From Streptomyces qaidamensis (GTDB lineage: Bacteria; Actinomycetota; Actinomycetes; Streptomycetales; Streptomycetaceae), in the NCBI RefSeq assembly GCF_001611795.1, contig NZ_CP015098.1, positions 9,019,373-9,083,372 on the forward strand: a stretch of DNA of 64,000 bases. Reading direction: 5' to 3'. Positions 25,640 to 34,945 of the stretch are shown here, piece after piece. The notes under the pieces were generated by a model that did not search any database, was not told the DNA's origin, and saw nothing but the letters and a program-made list of their open reading frames with translations. The position numbers and the translations under genes are program-made. Each line of letters begins with the position of its first letter. Within the stretch, counting starts at the first letter, position 1.

Positions 25640-26044
25640 TCAGCAGCTCGACACCCACTTGTGGGAACGCAGCTTGTAGGTCCCCGCGAGGTTGCCCTTC
25701 TTGCCCTTGGTCGTACAGCCCTTGCGGGTCTCGTAGTTGGCGCCGCTGTAGTAGACGACGGCCATTCCGCTGGTGCCGTTGTTGTAGACGGACCTCACGT
25801 TCTTGTCCGCGGACCACGAGCACCTGATGGCGCCGTTGCGCCAGTCGGCGTCGTTCGCGTCCCAGTTGCACCGGTCACCGGTGCCGTCGTCGCCCGAGTA
25901 GAAGCAGATGTCTCCCGACGGGCAGCTGTAGGCGCGGGCTTGGGCCTGCGCCGGTGCGGAAGTCACGCCCAGGCCCAGGCCCGCGAAAAGCGTCACCCCG
26001 GTGACGAGACCGGCCTTGGTGCGCAGCGCTCGAACTCGCTTCAT
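25640..26044 (-). CDS. Small secreted I36-like protein
   Basis: The 134-residue precursor has a clear signal peptide (MKRVRALRTKAGLVTGVTLF, cleavage near PAQAQA) and a mature domain with the same pattern as its neighbours: CPSGDICFYSG, GTGDRC, DW, CSW, VRSVYNN and a final RSHKWVSSC. The I36 family includes the Streptomyces metalloproteinase inhibitor, but many members are uncharacterised. The ATG at 26044 follows AGGAGG. It sits directly downstream of a kinase carrying the same domain outside the cell. Confidence 0.85.
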   Translation of the reverse strand: MKRVRALRTKAGLVTGVTLFAGLGLGVTSAPAQAQARAYSCPSGDICFYSGDDGTGDRCNWDANDADWRNGAIRCSWSADKNVRSVYNNGTSGMAVVYYSGANYETRKGCTTKGKKGNLAGTYKLRSHKWVSSC

Positions 26045-26233
26045 GATCGTCCTCCTGGTCGATGTCGCTGGAGGGGTCTGATGCCGTCCCCCGATGCGCG
26101 CCGTCCACTGCGACGGCGTCGGCATCACCTTGATCCGCATGAGCGGCGGGCGGTACCTCGAACGTTTCAGGGTCGCTCTGCGCGGGGGACCGACGACACT
26201 TCCCGTGTCACGGTGTCGGCGAGGGGACCGGCT

Positions 26234-27724
26234 TCATTCGAACATCGACAGGAATCTTCCACGCAATGACGTCTCGCCTGACGAACAGCGGTCGACCAGC
26301 CGGTGGGAGCGCGGCGAGTAGGTCCCGGCCAGGTTGTCCATGGAGTTGATTCTGTCGCAGCCGGTGCGTTGGGCCTCGCGGGCGCGGTCGTAGCCGGCGG
26401 GCTGAAAGTCCGTGCCACGGTAGTAGGCGACGTCGCGGTTCTTCCGCTCCTCCGCGAGGTTGTTGAAGACCGAGCGGACGGGGCCGTCGGCCGCCCACGC
26501 GCACGTCTCCTCGCCCGCCTGCCAGTTCGCGTCGTCTCCACGCCAACTGCACATGTCACCCTTGCCGTTGTGCTCACTGAAGAAGCAGACGCTGTCCCGT
26601 GGGCAGCGGTGATACCCGACGGACACCTTGCCGTCCCCGCCCATCGGGGCCCGCGACGCGGCGGGCAGAGCCTCGTACACCGGGGTCCCGTCGTCGTGAT
26701 GCACGTAGACGTACGCTCCGCCCACCAGCCCCGTCGGCAGCACCAGCGCCGTCGCCAGCAGCGCCGTCACCACCGGTCGCCGGTGCCAGAAGCGGGTGCG
26801 CAGACGGGGCAGGCGGCCCGAGCGGGGGGCCTGTGCCGCGCGCTCCACGCGACGGAGCAGCGCCTCGGCCGTGATGCGCTCCGCGTGGGTGGGGGCGAGG
26901 CAGGCCACGATGATCTCGCGCCAGAGCTCCGGCAGTCCGGGGGACAGCCGCAGTTCCTCGGCGCCGCGCGCGTAGCGCGTCGCCGCGTCCGCGCGAGCCT
27001 CGGTGCTGCCGCCCGGCAGCGGGAAGGTGCCGGTCAGCAGGAGATGCGCCAGGACGCCGAAGGCCCATACATCCGCGGACGGACGGATCCGGGTGCCCCG
27101 TTCGTCCATCTCCGGCCACAGCAGCTCCGGCGGGGTGTAGTCGGGCGTGGCGAATGCGGGCGCGTAGGCGTGTGTGCCCTCCAGTTCCGCCGCCATGTTG
27201 AAATCTGCCAGGCGTACCGATCCATCCGCCATCAGCAGCACATTGGCCGGTTTCAGGTCGCCATGAACCCAGCCCGCGTGGTGCAGCTGACGCAGCCCCT
27301 CACAGATCTGGGCCAGCATGGCGGGCCCCGACTCGGGTTTCGGGTCGTGTTCCAGTACGGCGTCCAGGGAGCCCTCGGCCCGCTCCAGGACGATCACGGT
27401 GGCCCCGTCCAGTTCCGGGTGGTCCGGGTCGTCGACGGTGAGCGTGTCGTACATGCGGATGAGGCGGGGGGTCCGCAGGCGTCCCAGCACCTCCACCTCC
27501 CGTTCGGCCAGCTCGCCCAGGTGCCGCAGTTGGCGCGGGGTGCGGGTGCCGGTCGCAAGGAACTTCAAGGCGACCCGGCGGGGCAGGGCCGGATCCGCCC
27601 CGCCAACCGGTCTGCCCGCGTACACCGTCGCGAAGGCTCCCGAGGCGAGAGGCTCGCGGACCTCCCAGTCGCCCACGCGGTAGCCGTGCGGCACGGGAAC
27701 CGCGTGCGGCCGTCGTCCGGTCAT
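26234..27724 (-). CDS. Transmembrane Ser/Thr protein kinase with extracellular I36-like domain
   Basis: The 496-residue protein has an N-terminal Hanks-type kinase: glycine loop LASGAFATVYAG (about 26-37), Lys54 in VALKF, catalytic Asp156 in HGDLKPAN, and a DFN (174-176) in place of the usual DFG. One membrane helix spans about 317-341. Outside is a Cys-rich domain (about 370-480: CPRDSVCFFSE, MCSWRGDDANW, CAW, VRSVFNN, RSHRLVDRC) matching the two small secreted proteins encoded downstream. The start overlaps the stop of the FHA-like gene (ATGA), so the two are coupled. It probably phosphorylates the FHA partner in response to an outside signal. Confidence 0.88.
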   Translation of the reverse strand: MTGRRPHAVPVPHGYRVGDWEVREPLASGAFATVYAGRPVGGADPALPRRVALKFLATGTRTPRQLRHLGELAEREVEVLGRLRTPRLIRMYDTLTVDDPDHPELDGATVIVLERAEGSLDAVLEHDPKPESGPAMLAQICEGLRQLHHAGWVHGDLKPANVLLMADGSVRLADFNMAAELEGTHAYAPAFATPDYTPPELLWPEMDERGTRIRPSADVWAFGVLAHLLLTGTFPLPGGSTEARADAATRYARGAEELRLSPGLPELWREIIVACLAPTHAERITAEALLRRVERAAQAPRSGRLPRLRTRFWHRRPVVTALLATALVLPTGLVGGAYVYVHHDDGTPVYEALPAASRAPMGGDGKVSVGYHRCPRDSVCFFSEHNGKGDMCSWRGDDANWQAGEETCAWAADGPVRSVFNNLAEERKNRDVAYYRGTDFQPAGYDRAREAQRTGCDRINSMDNLAGTYSPRSHRLVDRCSSGETSLRGRFLSMFE

Positions 27725-28461
27725 CCCGCCACCTCGCTCGGCTCCACGGCCAGCACGGCCAGGTCGTCCTCCCGGACCAGGTCGAAACGCAGCGCGAGGG
27801 AGACCAGTGACTCCTTCTTGCCGTGGACGCGCAGCCCGGGCTCGGCCGTGTCCGGGCCGGGGCGCAGGCGCAGCTTGACGGCGAGGTAGTCGATGTTCCA
27901 GTAGACCGTGGACCGGGTGACCGTCGGCCAGACCGGCCGCAGACGGTCCACGAGCTGCTCGACCGCCGGCAGCGGCGCGTGGGGCGCGCCGCGCAGGCGG
28001 GGTTCGCACAGCGCGGTGAGGACTGCGAAGTACCGCTTGCTGCGGTCGAGGGCGAAGGCCGGGGCCGTGGCCGCTCCGGAGAGCCCCGCGCGCGCGATGC
28101 TGCGGTAGGCGTGGCGCGGCGCCCAGACGTCGAAGGCGAGCAGATCGCCGGCCGCGGGCAGGACCACGCGCGAGAACTCGAACGGCACGGGGGCGTCCAC
28201 CCGGCCCGCGGCGACCTTGATGTGCTCTCCGGCGCCCTCCGGGTTCTCGACCACGTAGGTCTGGTCCTCGCTGAGGTTGCTCAGCAGCCAGAAGTTCAGA
28301 TGCGCGGTGATCTCTCCGGCGACCCGGGGCACTCCGTCGTGCCCGATGCTCAGACCGCTGCCCGTGCCCGCCCTGCCGAAGGCGAGCCGTTCACCTGCGG
28401 CGATCCTGATGTGGTCGCCCGGCCCGGCGCACGCCGGCGGTACGACGATGACGCTGTACAT
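27721..28461 (-). CDS. FHA-like domain protein, kinase partner
   Basis: The 246-residue cytosolic protein begins with an FHA-like beta-sandwich (GERLAFGRAGTGSGLSIGHD, then EITAHLNFWLLSNLSEDQTY) and ends with a helical part that looks like a winged helix (TRSTVYWNIDYLAVKLRLRP). FHA domains bind phosphothreonine, and this gene is coupled by four bases to the downstream kinase, so it is the obvious substrate or adaptor. The C-terminal part may bind DNA. Confidence 0.8.
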   Translation of the reverse strand: MYSVIVVPPACAGPGDHIRIAAGERLAFGRAGTGSGLSIGHDGVPRVAGEITAHLNFWLLSNLSEDQTYVVENPEGAGEHIKVAAGRVDAPVPFEFSRVVLPAAGDLLAFDVWAPRHAYRSIARAGLSGAATAPAFALDRSKRYFAVLTALCEPRLRGAPHAPLPAVEQLVDRLRPVWPTVTRSTVYWNIDYLAVKLRLRPGPDTAEPGLRVHGKKESLVSLALRFDLVREDDLAVLAVEPSEVAG

Positions 28462-28863
28462 GGACTCGTCCCCTCGCCCGATTCCATGAGGGCCGCCTCC
28501 CTCCAGTCGACAAGGGGCAGGGTAGGGGACGCCGATGACGGACCACGAAGCTTTGCCGCCGGCATGGCGTGTTCCCGAGAGGCTCGGGTATGCCTGCCCG
28601 AACTCCTCGGCACGACACCGGCCGGACGGACGGTCGTCCCGGATCAGTGGATCAGTGGATCAGTGGATCAATGGAGCAGTGGATCAGCGGGCCAGCGGAT
28701 CAGCGGGTCAGTGGTGGGCGAAGATCTGCCGTCGAAGCGCGGCCGAGGCGGTGCTCACCCTGGCGAACAGGGCGGGCGGCCGTAGACGGAGCTGACGCCG
28801 CCACTGACGACGTCGACGAGTTTGGGGCGCACCGGCGGTAAGGGCGGGAACGCAGGTACGCGT
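28462..28863. other. Intergenic region with an 8-bp repeat array
   Basis: It holds the promoter region of the FHA-kinase operon and the tandem repeat at 28641-28712. No gene is seen. Confidence 0.5.
28641..28712. repeat. Nine tandem copies of an 8-bp unit, GGATCAGT
   Basis: The units are GGATCAGT three times, then GGATCAAT, GGAGCAGT, GGATCAGC, GGGCCAGC, GGATCAGC and GGGTCAGT. The array is AT-richer than its surroundings and lies 180 bp upstream of the FHA-kinase operon. It could be slippage-derived or a binding array. Confidence 0.92.
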
Positions 28864-29552
28864 TCAAACGGCCTGCCGTTCACATGAACAGCGGGTCGAC
28901 CGGCGGCCATGGGTAACCCAGTTGCCGGCATCATGCGAACCACCCCAGACCTCGGCGGTGGCACGGGGATCGCCTGCGGTCAACCGCGCTTCAAGGCGCT
29001 CGGCTTGGACCGATGGGACGTCCGCGGAGATCGGGAAGGTCGTCCCGAACTGAAGCCAGGGCAGATCTGCATCGGGCCGGTTACGGGGATGGCTCAGGGC
29101 GACCTGAATTCGATCGGGTTCCTTGCGGGAGGTCCAGACGCCTTCCAACTCGCAGTCCCATCTGACGAGCCAGTCCCGCGTCCCCGCAGCCCCGCCTCAA
29201 GCAGCCGCGCAACCGCTCCTGCCGGCCACTCCCAACTGCGGTCCTCCCCGGCTCACAGGACCTCGGCCTCGTACTGACCTGCCGTGAACCGAAGCTCCGG
29301 CAGGTCGAAGTCCTGATTGGCCACGTCGCGCCAACCCGCCCAGCCAACATGGTCCCCATGTGCCGCGACCGTCATGTACAGCACGCCACAGCACTCCTCC
29401 ACGCCGCACCCGGCCCAAGCGAGACGGATGGAGGGCACGAGACGCTCAGACTGAGAAGGTCGGGTCTCGTGGTCATCGGCCAATGATCGCGGAGCTGGCT
29501 CGCAAGTGTCATATGAAACCGCGTGGCCTCCGCTCAGGGCGGCGGTTCCCAC
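28864..29552 (-). pseudogene. Conserved hypothetical protein gene, broken by a stop and a frameshift
   Basis: The front part (29552-29253) reads IRLAWAGCGVEECCGVLYMT, then FDLPELRFTAGQYEAEVL, and stops at a TGA. In the same frame AGEDRSWEWPAGAVARLLEA follows, then a one-base shift near 29190 leads to DWLVRWDCELEGVW and on to 28864 (PWLQFGTTFPISADVPS). Put together it is a full-length member of a Streptomyces family of unknown function. Two independent lesions mean it is a true pseudogene or carries two errors. Confidence 0.7.
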
Positions 29553-29659
29553 CGCCTTTCAGGCACGTTGGCCCCCGAACGCACCCCCACGTGACCGTCC
29601 ACAGCCGCCGCCACAGCCGCCGCCGCTGCGCCGCCGCTGCTCGCCCTCGACGGCGCAGC

Positions 29660-29950
29660 TCACCGATCGCCACCGAAGTGGTCGCGGATCTCATCGCTGC
29701 AGTCTTCTGCGCCGACCTTGCTCCGTGAGAAGGCCAGCACGCCGTCGTCCTTGTCTTGTTGCTTGGCCTTCGCCAACTGCGTCTCTATGTCCGCGATGTA
29801 CTCGGCGCACTCGGGGCTGACGGGCGCCTCGGGCCGCGGGTCCGGTGCCGAGGCGGCGTTCAGCCAGGCGGTGGCGGCGATGCCTACCCCGCACAACAAC
29901 ACCCACCCAGCGAGCCACGTGCGACGCCTCGACCGTATCGGTTTGGGCAT
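29660..29950 (-). CDS. Small protein with one N-terminal membrane helix
   Basis: The 96-residue protein has a basic start (MPKPIRSRRR), a hydrophobic helix (WLAGWVLLCGVGIAATAWLN) and a charged tail with ECAEYIADIETQLAKAKQQD. It is likely a membrane-anchored or secreted small protein. Not recognised. Confidence 0.6.
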   Translation of the reverse strand: MPKPIRSRRRTWLAGWVLLCGVGIAATAWLNAASAPDPRPEAPVSPECAEYIADIETQLAKAKQQDKDDGVLAFSRSKVGAEDCSDEIRDHFGGDR

Positions 29951-30059
29951 CCGGGCATTCTACGGGTGTCACGGAACCGCCCGCGATGGTCCGGCACTAC
30001 GAGCCGGGTGCGAGGGCCGTCCCCATGGCGGGTCTACAGAAGGCGGCGGAACTCGAGCC

Positions 30060-30693
30060 GGTGCAGTAGGTGCAGCGCCGGCGAAGACCTGCGTCAGCGC
30101 GATGGAGCGAAGACCCCGCCGGGGCAGAGGTGGCCGGCGAGGGCGCGGAGCCGGCGGCCGGCAGAGCGCCGCCTGCCGAGGATGGAGTCCATGGCGCGGC
30201 GAGTGGTCGACGTCGAGCAGGACGACGTGGAAGCGGCGGCGTCCCCGATCCTTCGGGTCCGACCCCCCGGAGTCGGTGGCCGGTGCGAAGAAGTCACCCT
30301 GCCACAGCCTGCAGCGAGCGTCCGATCTCAGCCGGGGCACCAGGGGCACGGGGGCACAGGGGGGCACCAGGCCCCCCGGTGCCCCTCACTGCCAGCCGAT
30401 GACTCCGCCGGCCCGTCGATCACGGTCAGCGAACGCACCCGGAGGTCGTCCAGTGCCGCCTGGGCGGTGTAGCCGAGCCCCAGGCCGCCGACGGCGGCAT
30501 CCAGTTCGGTGTCCGGCAGGCTCGGCCGGTGCGAGTTCCGCGAGGGCGGTCTCACCGGCGGTGAAGAGGCCGGACATCAGGCACGCGTCGGAGAATCTCA
30601 CCTCGTACACGTCGTCTCCCGACACGGGGTCGCGGCACCGGCGCAGACTGACCTCACGATCGGTGTCGACTGCCAGTTGATCACCTCGAAGCG
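30060..30693 (-). pseudogene. Spermidine synthase-like methyltransferase-fold gene, frameshifted
   Basis: Pieces in different minus-strand frames follow in family order: FEVINWQSTPI, then VYEVRFSDACLMSGLFTAGE, then GGLGLGYTAQAALDDLRVRS (the SAM-type glycine loop), then RCRLWQGDFFAPATD, FHVVLLDVDHSPRHGLHP, and GRRLRALAGHLCPGGVF. At least three frame changes separate them. The family includes polyamine synthases and related enzymes. Not functional. Confidence 0.72.
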
Positions 30694-30760
30694 CGCGCTC
30701 CGTCGTGCTCCTCGTCTGCGCCTGGCCGTGGGGTGGCGACTTGCGTGATGGCGTTCCGGC

Positions 30761-32446
30761 TCAGGCGTCGATGATGACCGGGATGACCAGCGGCCTGCGA
30801 CGGTGGGTGCGGAACGCCCAGTTGGCCACGGCCCGGGCGATGAGCTGTTCGAGCTGGTGAGCGTCGCCGACACCCTCTTGGGCGGCGTTGGCCAACGTCT
30901 TCTCGATGACGGGGATGACGGGCTCGAAGGTGGTCTCGTCGTGGACGAAGCCGCGGGCCAGGAAGTCCGGAGCCTCGGCCAGGGCGCCGGTGTCGGCGTC
31001 GACGATGGCCACGACGGTGACGACGCCTTCCTCGGCCAGGGTGAGGCGGTCCTTCAGGGAGGCCTCCGTCGCGCCCCCGACCTCCATCCCGTCCACGTAG
31101 ACGTTGCCCGCGGGCACCTTGCCGGTGATGGCGGCGCGGCCGTCGACGAGGTCGACGACGACACCGTCCTCGGCGATGACGACCCGCTCGGGGTCGACGC
31201 CGGTGCGGATGGCGAGGTCGGCGTTGGCCCGCAGGTGACGGAACTCGCCGTGGACGGGCATGACGTTACGGGGGCGGACGATGTTGTAGCAGTAGACGAG
31301 CTCCCCGGCGCTGGCGTGGCCGGAGACGTGCACCTTGGCGTTCCCCTTGTGGACGACGTTGGCGCCCCACCGGGTCAGGCCGTTGATCACCCGGTAGATG
31401 GCGTTCTCGTTGCCGGGGATGAGGGAACTGGCGAGCAGGACGGTGTCGCCCTTGCCGATGCGGATCTGGTGGTCACGGTTGGCCATCCTGGACAGTGCCG
31501 CCATGGGTTCGCCCTGGGAGCCCGTGCACACCAGGGTGACCCGGTGGTCCGGCAGCTTCTCCAGCTCCTTGGCATTCACGACCAGGCCGGACGGAACCTT
31601 GAGATAGCCCAGGTCGCGGGCGATGCCCATGTTGCGGACCATCGAACGGCCCACGAAGGCCACCTTGCGGCCGTGCGCATGGGCGGCGTCCAGGACCTGC
31701 TGGATGCGGTGCACGTGGCTGGCGAAGCTGGAGACGATCACCCGCCGCGGCGCCGTGCGCATCACCTGCTCGATCGCGGGGTTCAGCTCGCGTTCGGAGG
31801 TGGTGAAGCCGGGGACCTCGGCGTTGGTGGAGTCGGTGAGGAACAGATCCACCCCCTCCTCGCCGAGCCGGGCGAAGGCACGCAGGTCGGTGATCCGGTC
31901 GTCCAGCGGGAACTGGTCCATCTTGAAATCGCCGGTGTGCAGCACCAGCCCGGCTGAGGTGCGCAGGGCCACCGCGAGGCTGTCCGGGATGGAGTGGTTG
32001 ACGGCCACGAACTCGCAGTCGAAGGGACCGAAACCACGCCGGTCGCCCTCGCGTACACGCACCGAGCGGGGCCTGATCCCGTGTTCCTTGAGCTTGGCCT
32101 CCAGGAAGGCCAGGGTGAGCTTCGAGCCGACGACGGGAATGTCCGACCGCTCCCGCAGCAGATAGGGCACGCCGCCGATGTGGTCTTCGTGGCCGTGGGT
32201 GAGGACGATGGCCACGATATCGTCGAGGCGGTCCCTGATCGAGGTGAAGTCCGGCAGGATCACGTCCACGCCGGGCTGGTTCTCCTCAGGGAACAGCACC
32301 CCGCAGTCCACGATGAGCAGTTTGCCGGCGTGCTCGAAGACGGTCATGTTGCGGCCGATCTCGCCCAGGCCGCCGAGGGCGACGACTCTCAAGCCTCCGG
32401 CAGGCAGGGGCGGGGCGGCCTTCAGGTTGGGGTGCGGATGACTCAT
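30761..32446 (-). CDS. rnj: Ribonuclease J
   Basis: The 561-residue metallo-beta-lactamase/beta-CASP ribonuclease has the two-zinc site in HGHEDHIGG (residues 84-92), VNHSIPDS, HTGDFKMD, the beta-CASP stretch FASHVHRIQQVLDAA, and NVMPVHGEFRHLRANADLA. It combines endonuclease and 5'-3' exonuclease activity on RNA and acts in mRNA turnover and rRNA maturation. Length and motifs are complete. It starts at ATG 32446. Streptomyces usually carries one essential-like copy elsewhere near dapA; with accessory neighbours this may be that copy or an extra one. Confidence 0.93.
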   Translation of the reverse strand: MSHPHPNLKAAPPLPAGGLRVVALGGLGEIGRNMTVFEHAGKLLIVDCGVLFPEENQPGVDVILPDFTSIRDRLDDIVAIVLTHGHEDHIGGVPYLLRERSDIPVVGSKLTLAFLEAKLKEHGIRPRSVRVREGDRRGFGPFDCEFVAVNHSIPDSLAVALRTSAGLVLHTGDFKMDQFPLDDRITDLRAFARLGEEGVDLFLTDSTNAEVPGFTTSERELNPAIEQVMRTAPRRVIVSSFASHVHRIQQVLDAAHAHGRKVAFVGRSMVRNMGIARDLGYLKVPSGLVVNAKELEKLPDHRVTLVCTGSQGEPMAALSRMANRDHQIRIGKGDTVLLASSLIPGNENAIYRVINGLTRWGANVVHKGNAKVHVSGHASAGELVYCYNIVRPRNVMPVHGEFRHLRANADLAIRTGVDPERVVIAEDGVVVDLVDGRAAITGKVPAGNVYVDGMEVGGATEASLKDRLTLAEEGVVTVVAIVDADTGALAEAPDFLARGFVHDETTFEPVIPVIEKTLANAAQEGVGDAHQLEQLIARAVANWAFRTHRRRPLVIPVIIDA

Positions 32447-32597
32447 ACCCCGACGCTACCGGAGGGCCCGTTGGAATGATCGACTGCCTGCCCCTTGACA
32501 CGGGATTCCGGCGACCTCAACGGACCCTCCTCCCCGTCCTGCGCCTTTTCACCAGCATGGTGGTGTGGTGCACGTGGCCCAGGGGCATCAGGAAGGT

Positions 32598-32696
32598 GTG
32601 AGCCCGTGGATGCGTCGTGTCGGCCTGGCGGTATGGCTGGTGGTGGCCGTGATCGTCGTGCTGGTCGCCGCCTTCTGGGGTGTCAAGAGGCTCTGA
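32598..32696 (+). CDS. Very small membrane protein (about 32 residues)
   Basis: From a GTG at 32598 the frame encodes a short basic start and one hydrophobic helix (VGLAVWLVVAVIVVLVAAFW) ending in GVKRL. A GGAAGG ribosome site precedes it. Such single-helix peptides are common and often unannotated in Streptomyces. The next 309 bp (to 33005) show no gene. Confidence 0.45.
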   Translation: MSPWMRRVGLAVWLVVAVIVVLVAAFWGVKRL

Positions 32697-33005
32697 TCCC
32701 GACAGCAAGCAAGGGGAAGCCGTCAGGCCGGGCCCTCGCTCTGGGGAAGGGCCGCTGGTACGGGCTCACCGGTTGCAGCGGTCACGCCCGAGTGCTCGGC
32801 TTCCTCACAGCGTGCTGTGCAGGGCCCTGCGTGCACCTTCGCCGCTTGGCCGCGAGTCCGCGGGTGCGGCTGCCGGGAGCAGCCCTGGCCGCAACGATCA
32901 GTCCTGCATGCCTGGAAGAGCCGAGCGGACACGGCTTGTTGACCATGGAGGCGCCGGTCTGACGGCGGAGCCGAAGAGCCGCATCGAGAGAACGGAGCAT
33001 CCGAC

Positions 33006-33659
33006 GTGAAGATCTTCATCATCGGCATCACCGGCGGTATCGGTGGCCTGCTTGCGCAGAGACTGCGCGCTCGGGGAGACGCCGTCCACGGGCTGGTTCG
33101 GCGAGAGGACCAGCAGGCTGACCTCGCAACCCAAGGCGTGAGCACACGAGTCGGTGATCTCTCCCGCATGACGGTGGACCAACTCGCGGCGTCATTCGGT
33201 GACGTCGACGTGATCGTGTTCAGTGCCGGATCGAATGGTGGCAGCAGGGAAGTCACGACGGCGATCGACGGCGACGGGGTCGTCAAAGCGATCAAAGCTG
33301 CCCGCATCGCCGGCGTGGAGCGCTTCGTGCTGGTGTCGGTGCTCCCGGAATCATGGAGGGAACGCGACCTCGGCGAGGAGGTCGAGTACTACTTCGCCGT
33401 GAAGAAGGGCGCAGACGTGGAACTCAGCCGCAGCGATCTGAACTGGCTGATCCTCCGTCCCTCACTCCTTCTCGACGGCCCGGGAACCGGCACCGTGTCC
33501 CTCGGCCCGGCAGAGCTTCACGGTGAGATCACTCGCGACGATGTCGCCGCCACCCTCGCCGAACTGCTCCACGAGCCCCGGATCGGCCGGCAGATCCTCG
33601 AACTCAACGCCGGGTCGACGCCCATCCAGGACGCGGTCCGAGCGAACGTCCGCTCTTGA
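33006..33659 (+). CDS. NAD(P)-binding protein, atypical SDR/NmrA-like
   Basis: The 217-residue protein begins with a Rossmann loop (IIGITGGIGGLLAQRLRARG) and ends in the usual nucleoside-epimerase-like pattern (LNWLILRPSLLLDGPGTGTV, then GEITRDDVAATLAELLHEP). The YxxxK-type residues appear as EYYFAVKKGADV. This group (YwnB/BVR-B-like) includes NAD(P)H-dependent reductases and redox sensors. The GTG start at 33006 follows GGAG. Confidence 0.87.
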   Translation: MKIFIIGITGGIGGLLAQRLRARGDAVHGLVRREDQQADLATQGVSTRVGDLSRMTVDQLAASFGDVDVIVFSAGSNGGSREVTTAIDGDGVVKAIKAARIAGVERFVLVSVLPESWRERDLGEEVEYYFAVKKGADVELSRSDLNWLILRPSLLLDGPGTGTVSLGPAELHGEITRDDVAATLAELLHEPRIGRQILELNAGSTPIQDAVRANVRS

Positions 33660-34568
33660 CCGGCCGGCCGTCCTCACGCAGGTCACCCTTCCAAGCAGGA
33701 GACATGCCTCGACGATGCGAGGAGCGGCGGCAGCAGGGCCCAGACGATCTTGAAAGCGGGGCCGTGGCTCTCGAGTGCGGTGGTTCAGCGGCGGGTGCGG
33801 TGGTGCGGTGACGAGGCTGTGCACCCGGGCGGGCGGCGGCGTAGGCGTGAGCGGTGCGGCTCAGTTTGCCGTCGGCGGCGGCGATGATCAATCCTGTCCC
33901 GTCGGCGGGTACCGCTCTGTCGATGCTAGGCAGCCGGGTCTGCGCGCCGAACTCCAGCAGCGCGATCACGGCGACGATTCCGGCGAGCAGGGCCATCCCG
34001 GGCAGCCCCCACCAGAACGCGGCCGTCGCCACCGGTACGTCCACGGCCCGTGCGCCACCGGCCCATCACCTCCCGCCGCCGTGAAGCCCCCGCCACAACA
34101 CCGCTCACCAGCGGCGCGTCGCCCCACCACGGCGCCAGAACGTCCACCGTTTCCACTGTGCCGCCCAAAGTCCCGACACGGTGACAGAAGATCCGCGGGC
34201 AGCTCACCGAGGGCAGCCAGGCGTTCACGAGGCGCGCGTTCGAGGCTGCGGCGCAGCTCGTGCCTCGCGCTGCGTGCGCCGCAGCAGGCCGCGTGTACGT
34301 CGAGGCGATGGCCTTCTTCCTCCTGCCAGGGGCCGTTGTCGCTCATACCGTCGGAGCCGTCCAGTCCAGCCACAGCGGCTGCGGCCGGGCACGTGACACC
34401 GCGCCCTGAAGGAGCGGGCGAGCTCGAGTGCCGAATCCGACGCCTCCACATCGGCCCGGACCGCCCGCTGACCGGAAAGCGCGGGGCCACGCGATGCGCC
34501 TCCTGCGATGCCCCTGTGTGGTCACAGGTTGACGGACCGTCATACGCCGGCGGTGAGCTGGAGGACAT
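33660..34568. other. Region with possible decayed membrane-protein gene on the minus strand
   Basis: No intact gene is convincing. On the minus strand, about 34045-33800 reads AAFWWGLPGMALLAGIVAVI then ALLEFGAQTRLPSIDRAVP, a membrane helix followed by a conserved-looking tail. Upstream in another frame, 34347-34150 reads MSDNGPWQEEEGHRLDV and RSLERAPRERLAALGELPAD. They may be parts of one frameshifted gene of unknown function. Confidence 0.3.
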
Positions 34569-34945
34569 GTGAACGCTCGGGACGCGCGAGCCGGCGCCGC
34601 GGCGCCGGAGAGGGCGCACGACGCTGCGCCGAACCCGGCGCACCAGCTCAGGGCCACCGCAATCGGCGCCGGGGCCGTACTGCTGTGGGCGTCGCTTGCC
34701 CTGTTCGCCACGCTCACCGGGCGGATTCCGCCGTTCCAGCTCACCGCGATGGCGTTCACGGTGGGTGGCGTGCTCGGACTGCCCCGGCCGCTGCGCGGCG
34801 GCGGAGCGCTCGTCCACGAGTGCCCCGCGGGACCTGGACGCTCGCCGTCTGCGGCCTGTTCGGTTACCAATTCTTCTGCTTCGTGGCGCGGCGCAACGCG
34901 CCCGCGGTGGACGCCGGTCCCATCGAGGTCTCAACGCAGCCGGCG
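34569..34945 (+). pseudogene. EamA (DMT) transporter remnant
   Basis: From a GTG at 34569 the frame reads GAGAVLLWASLALFATLTGR then AFTVGGVLGL. After a frame change near 34800 it continues GTWTLAVCGLFGYQFFCFVA and RRNAPAVDAGPIE. This is the first third of an EamA-family exporter (YddG-like). The rest is gone and the sequence runs into the end of the convergent methyltransferase gene. Confidence 0.72.

Noticed and set aside
30803..31957. 384-codon plus-strand frame opposite ribonuclease J
   Set aside because: Antisense to a complete, well-known enzyme; no domain.
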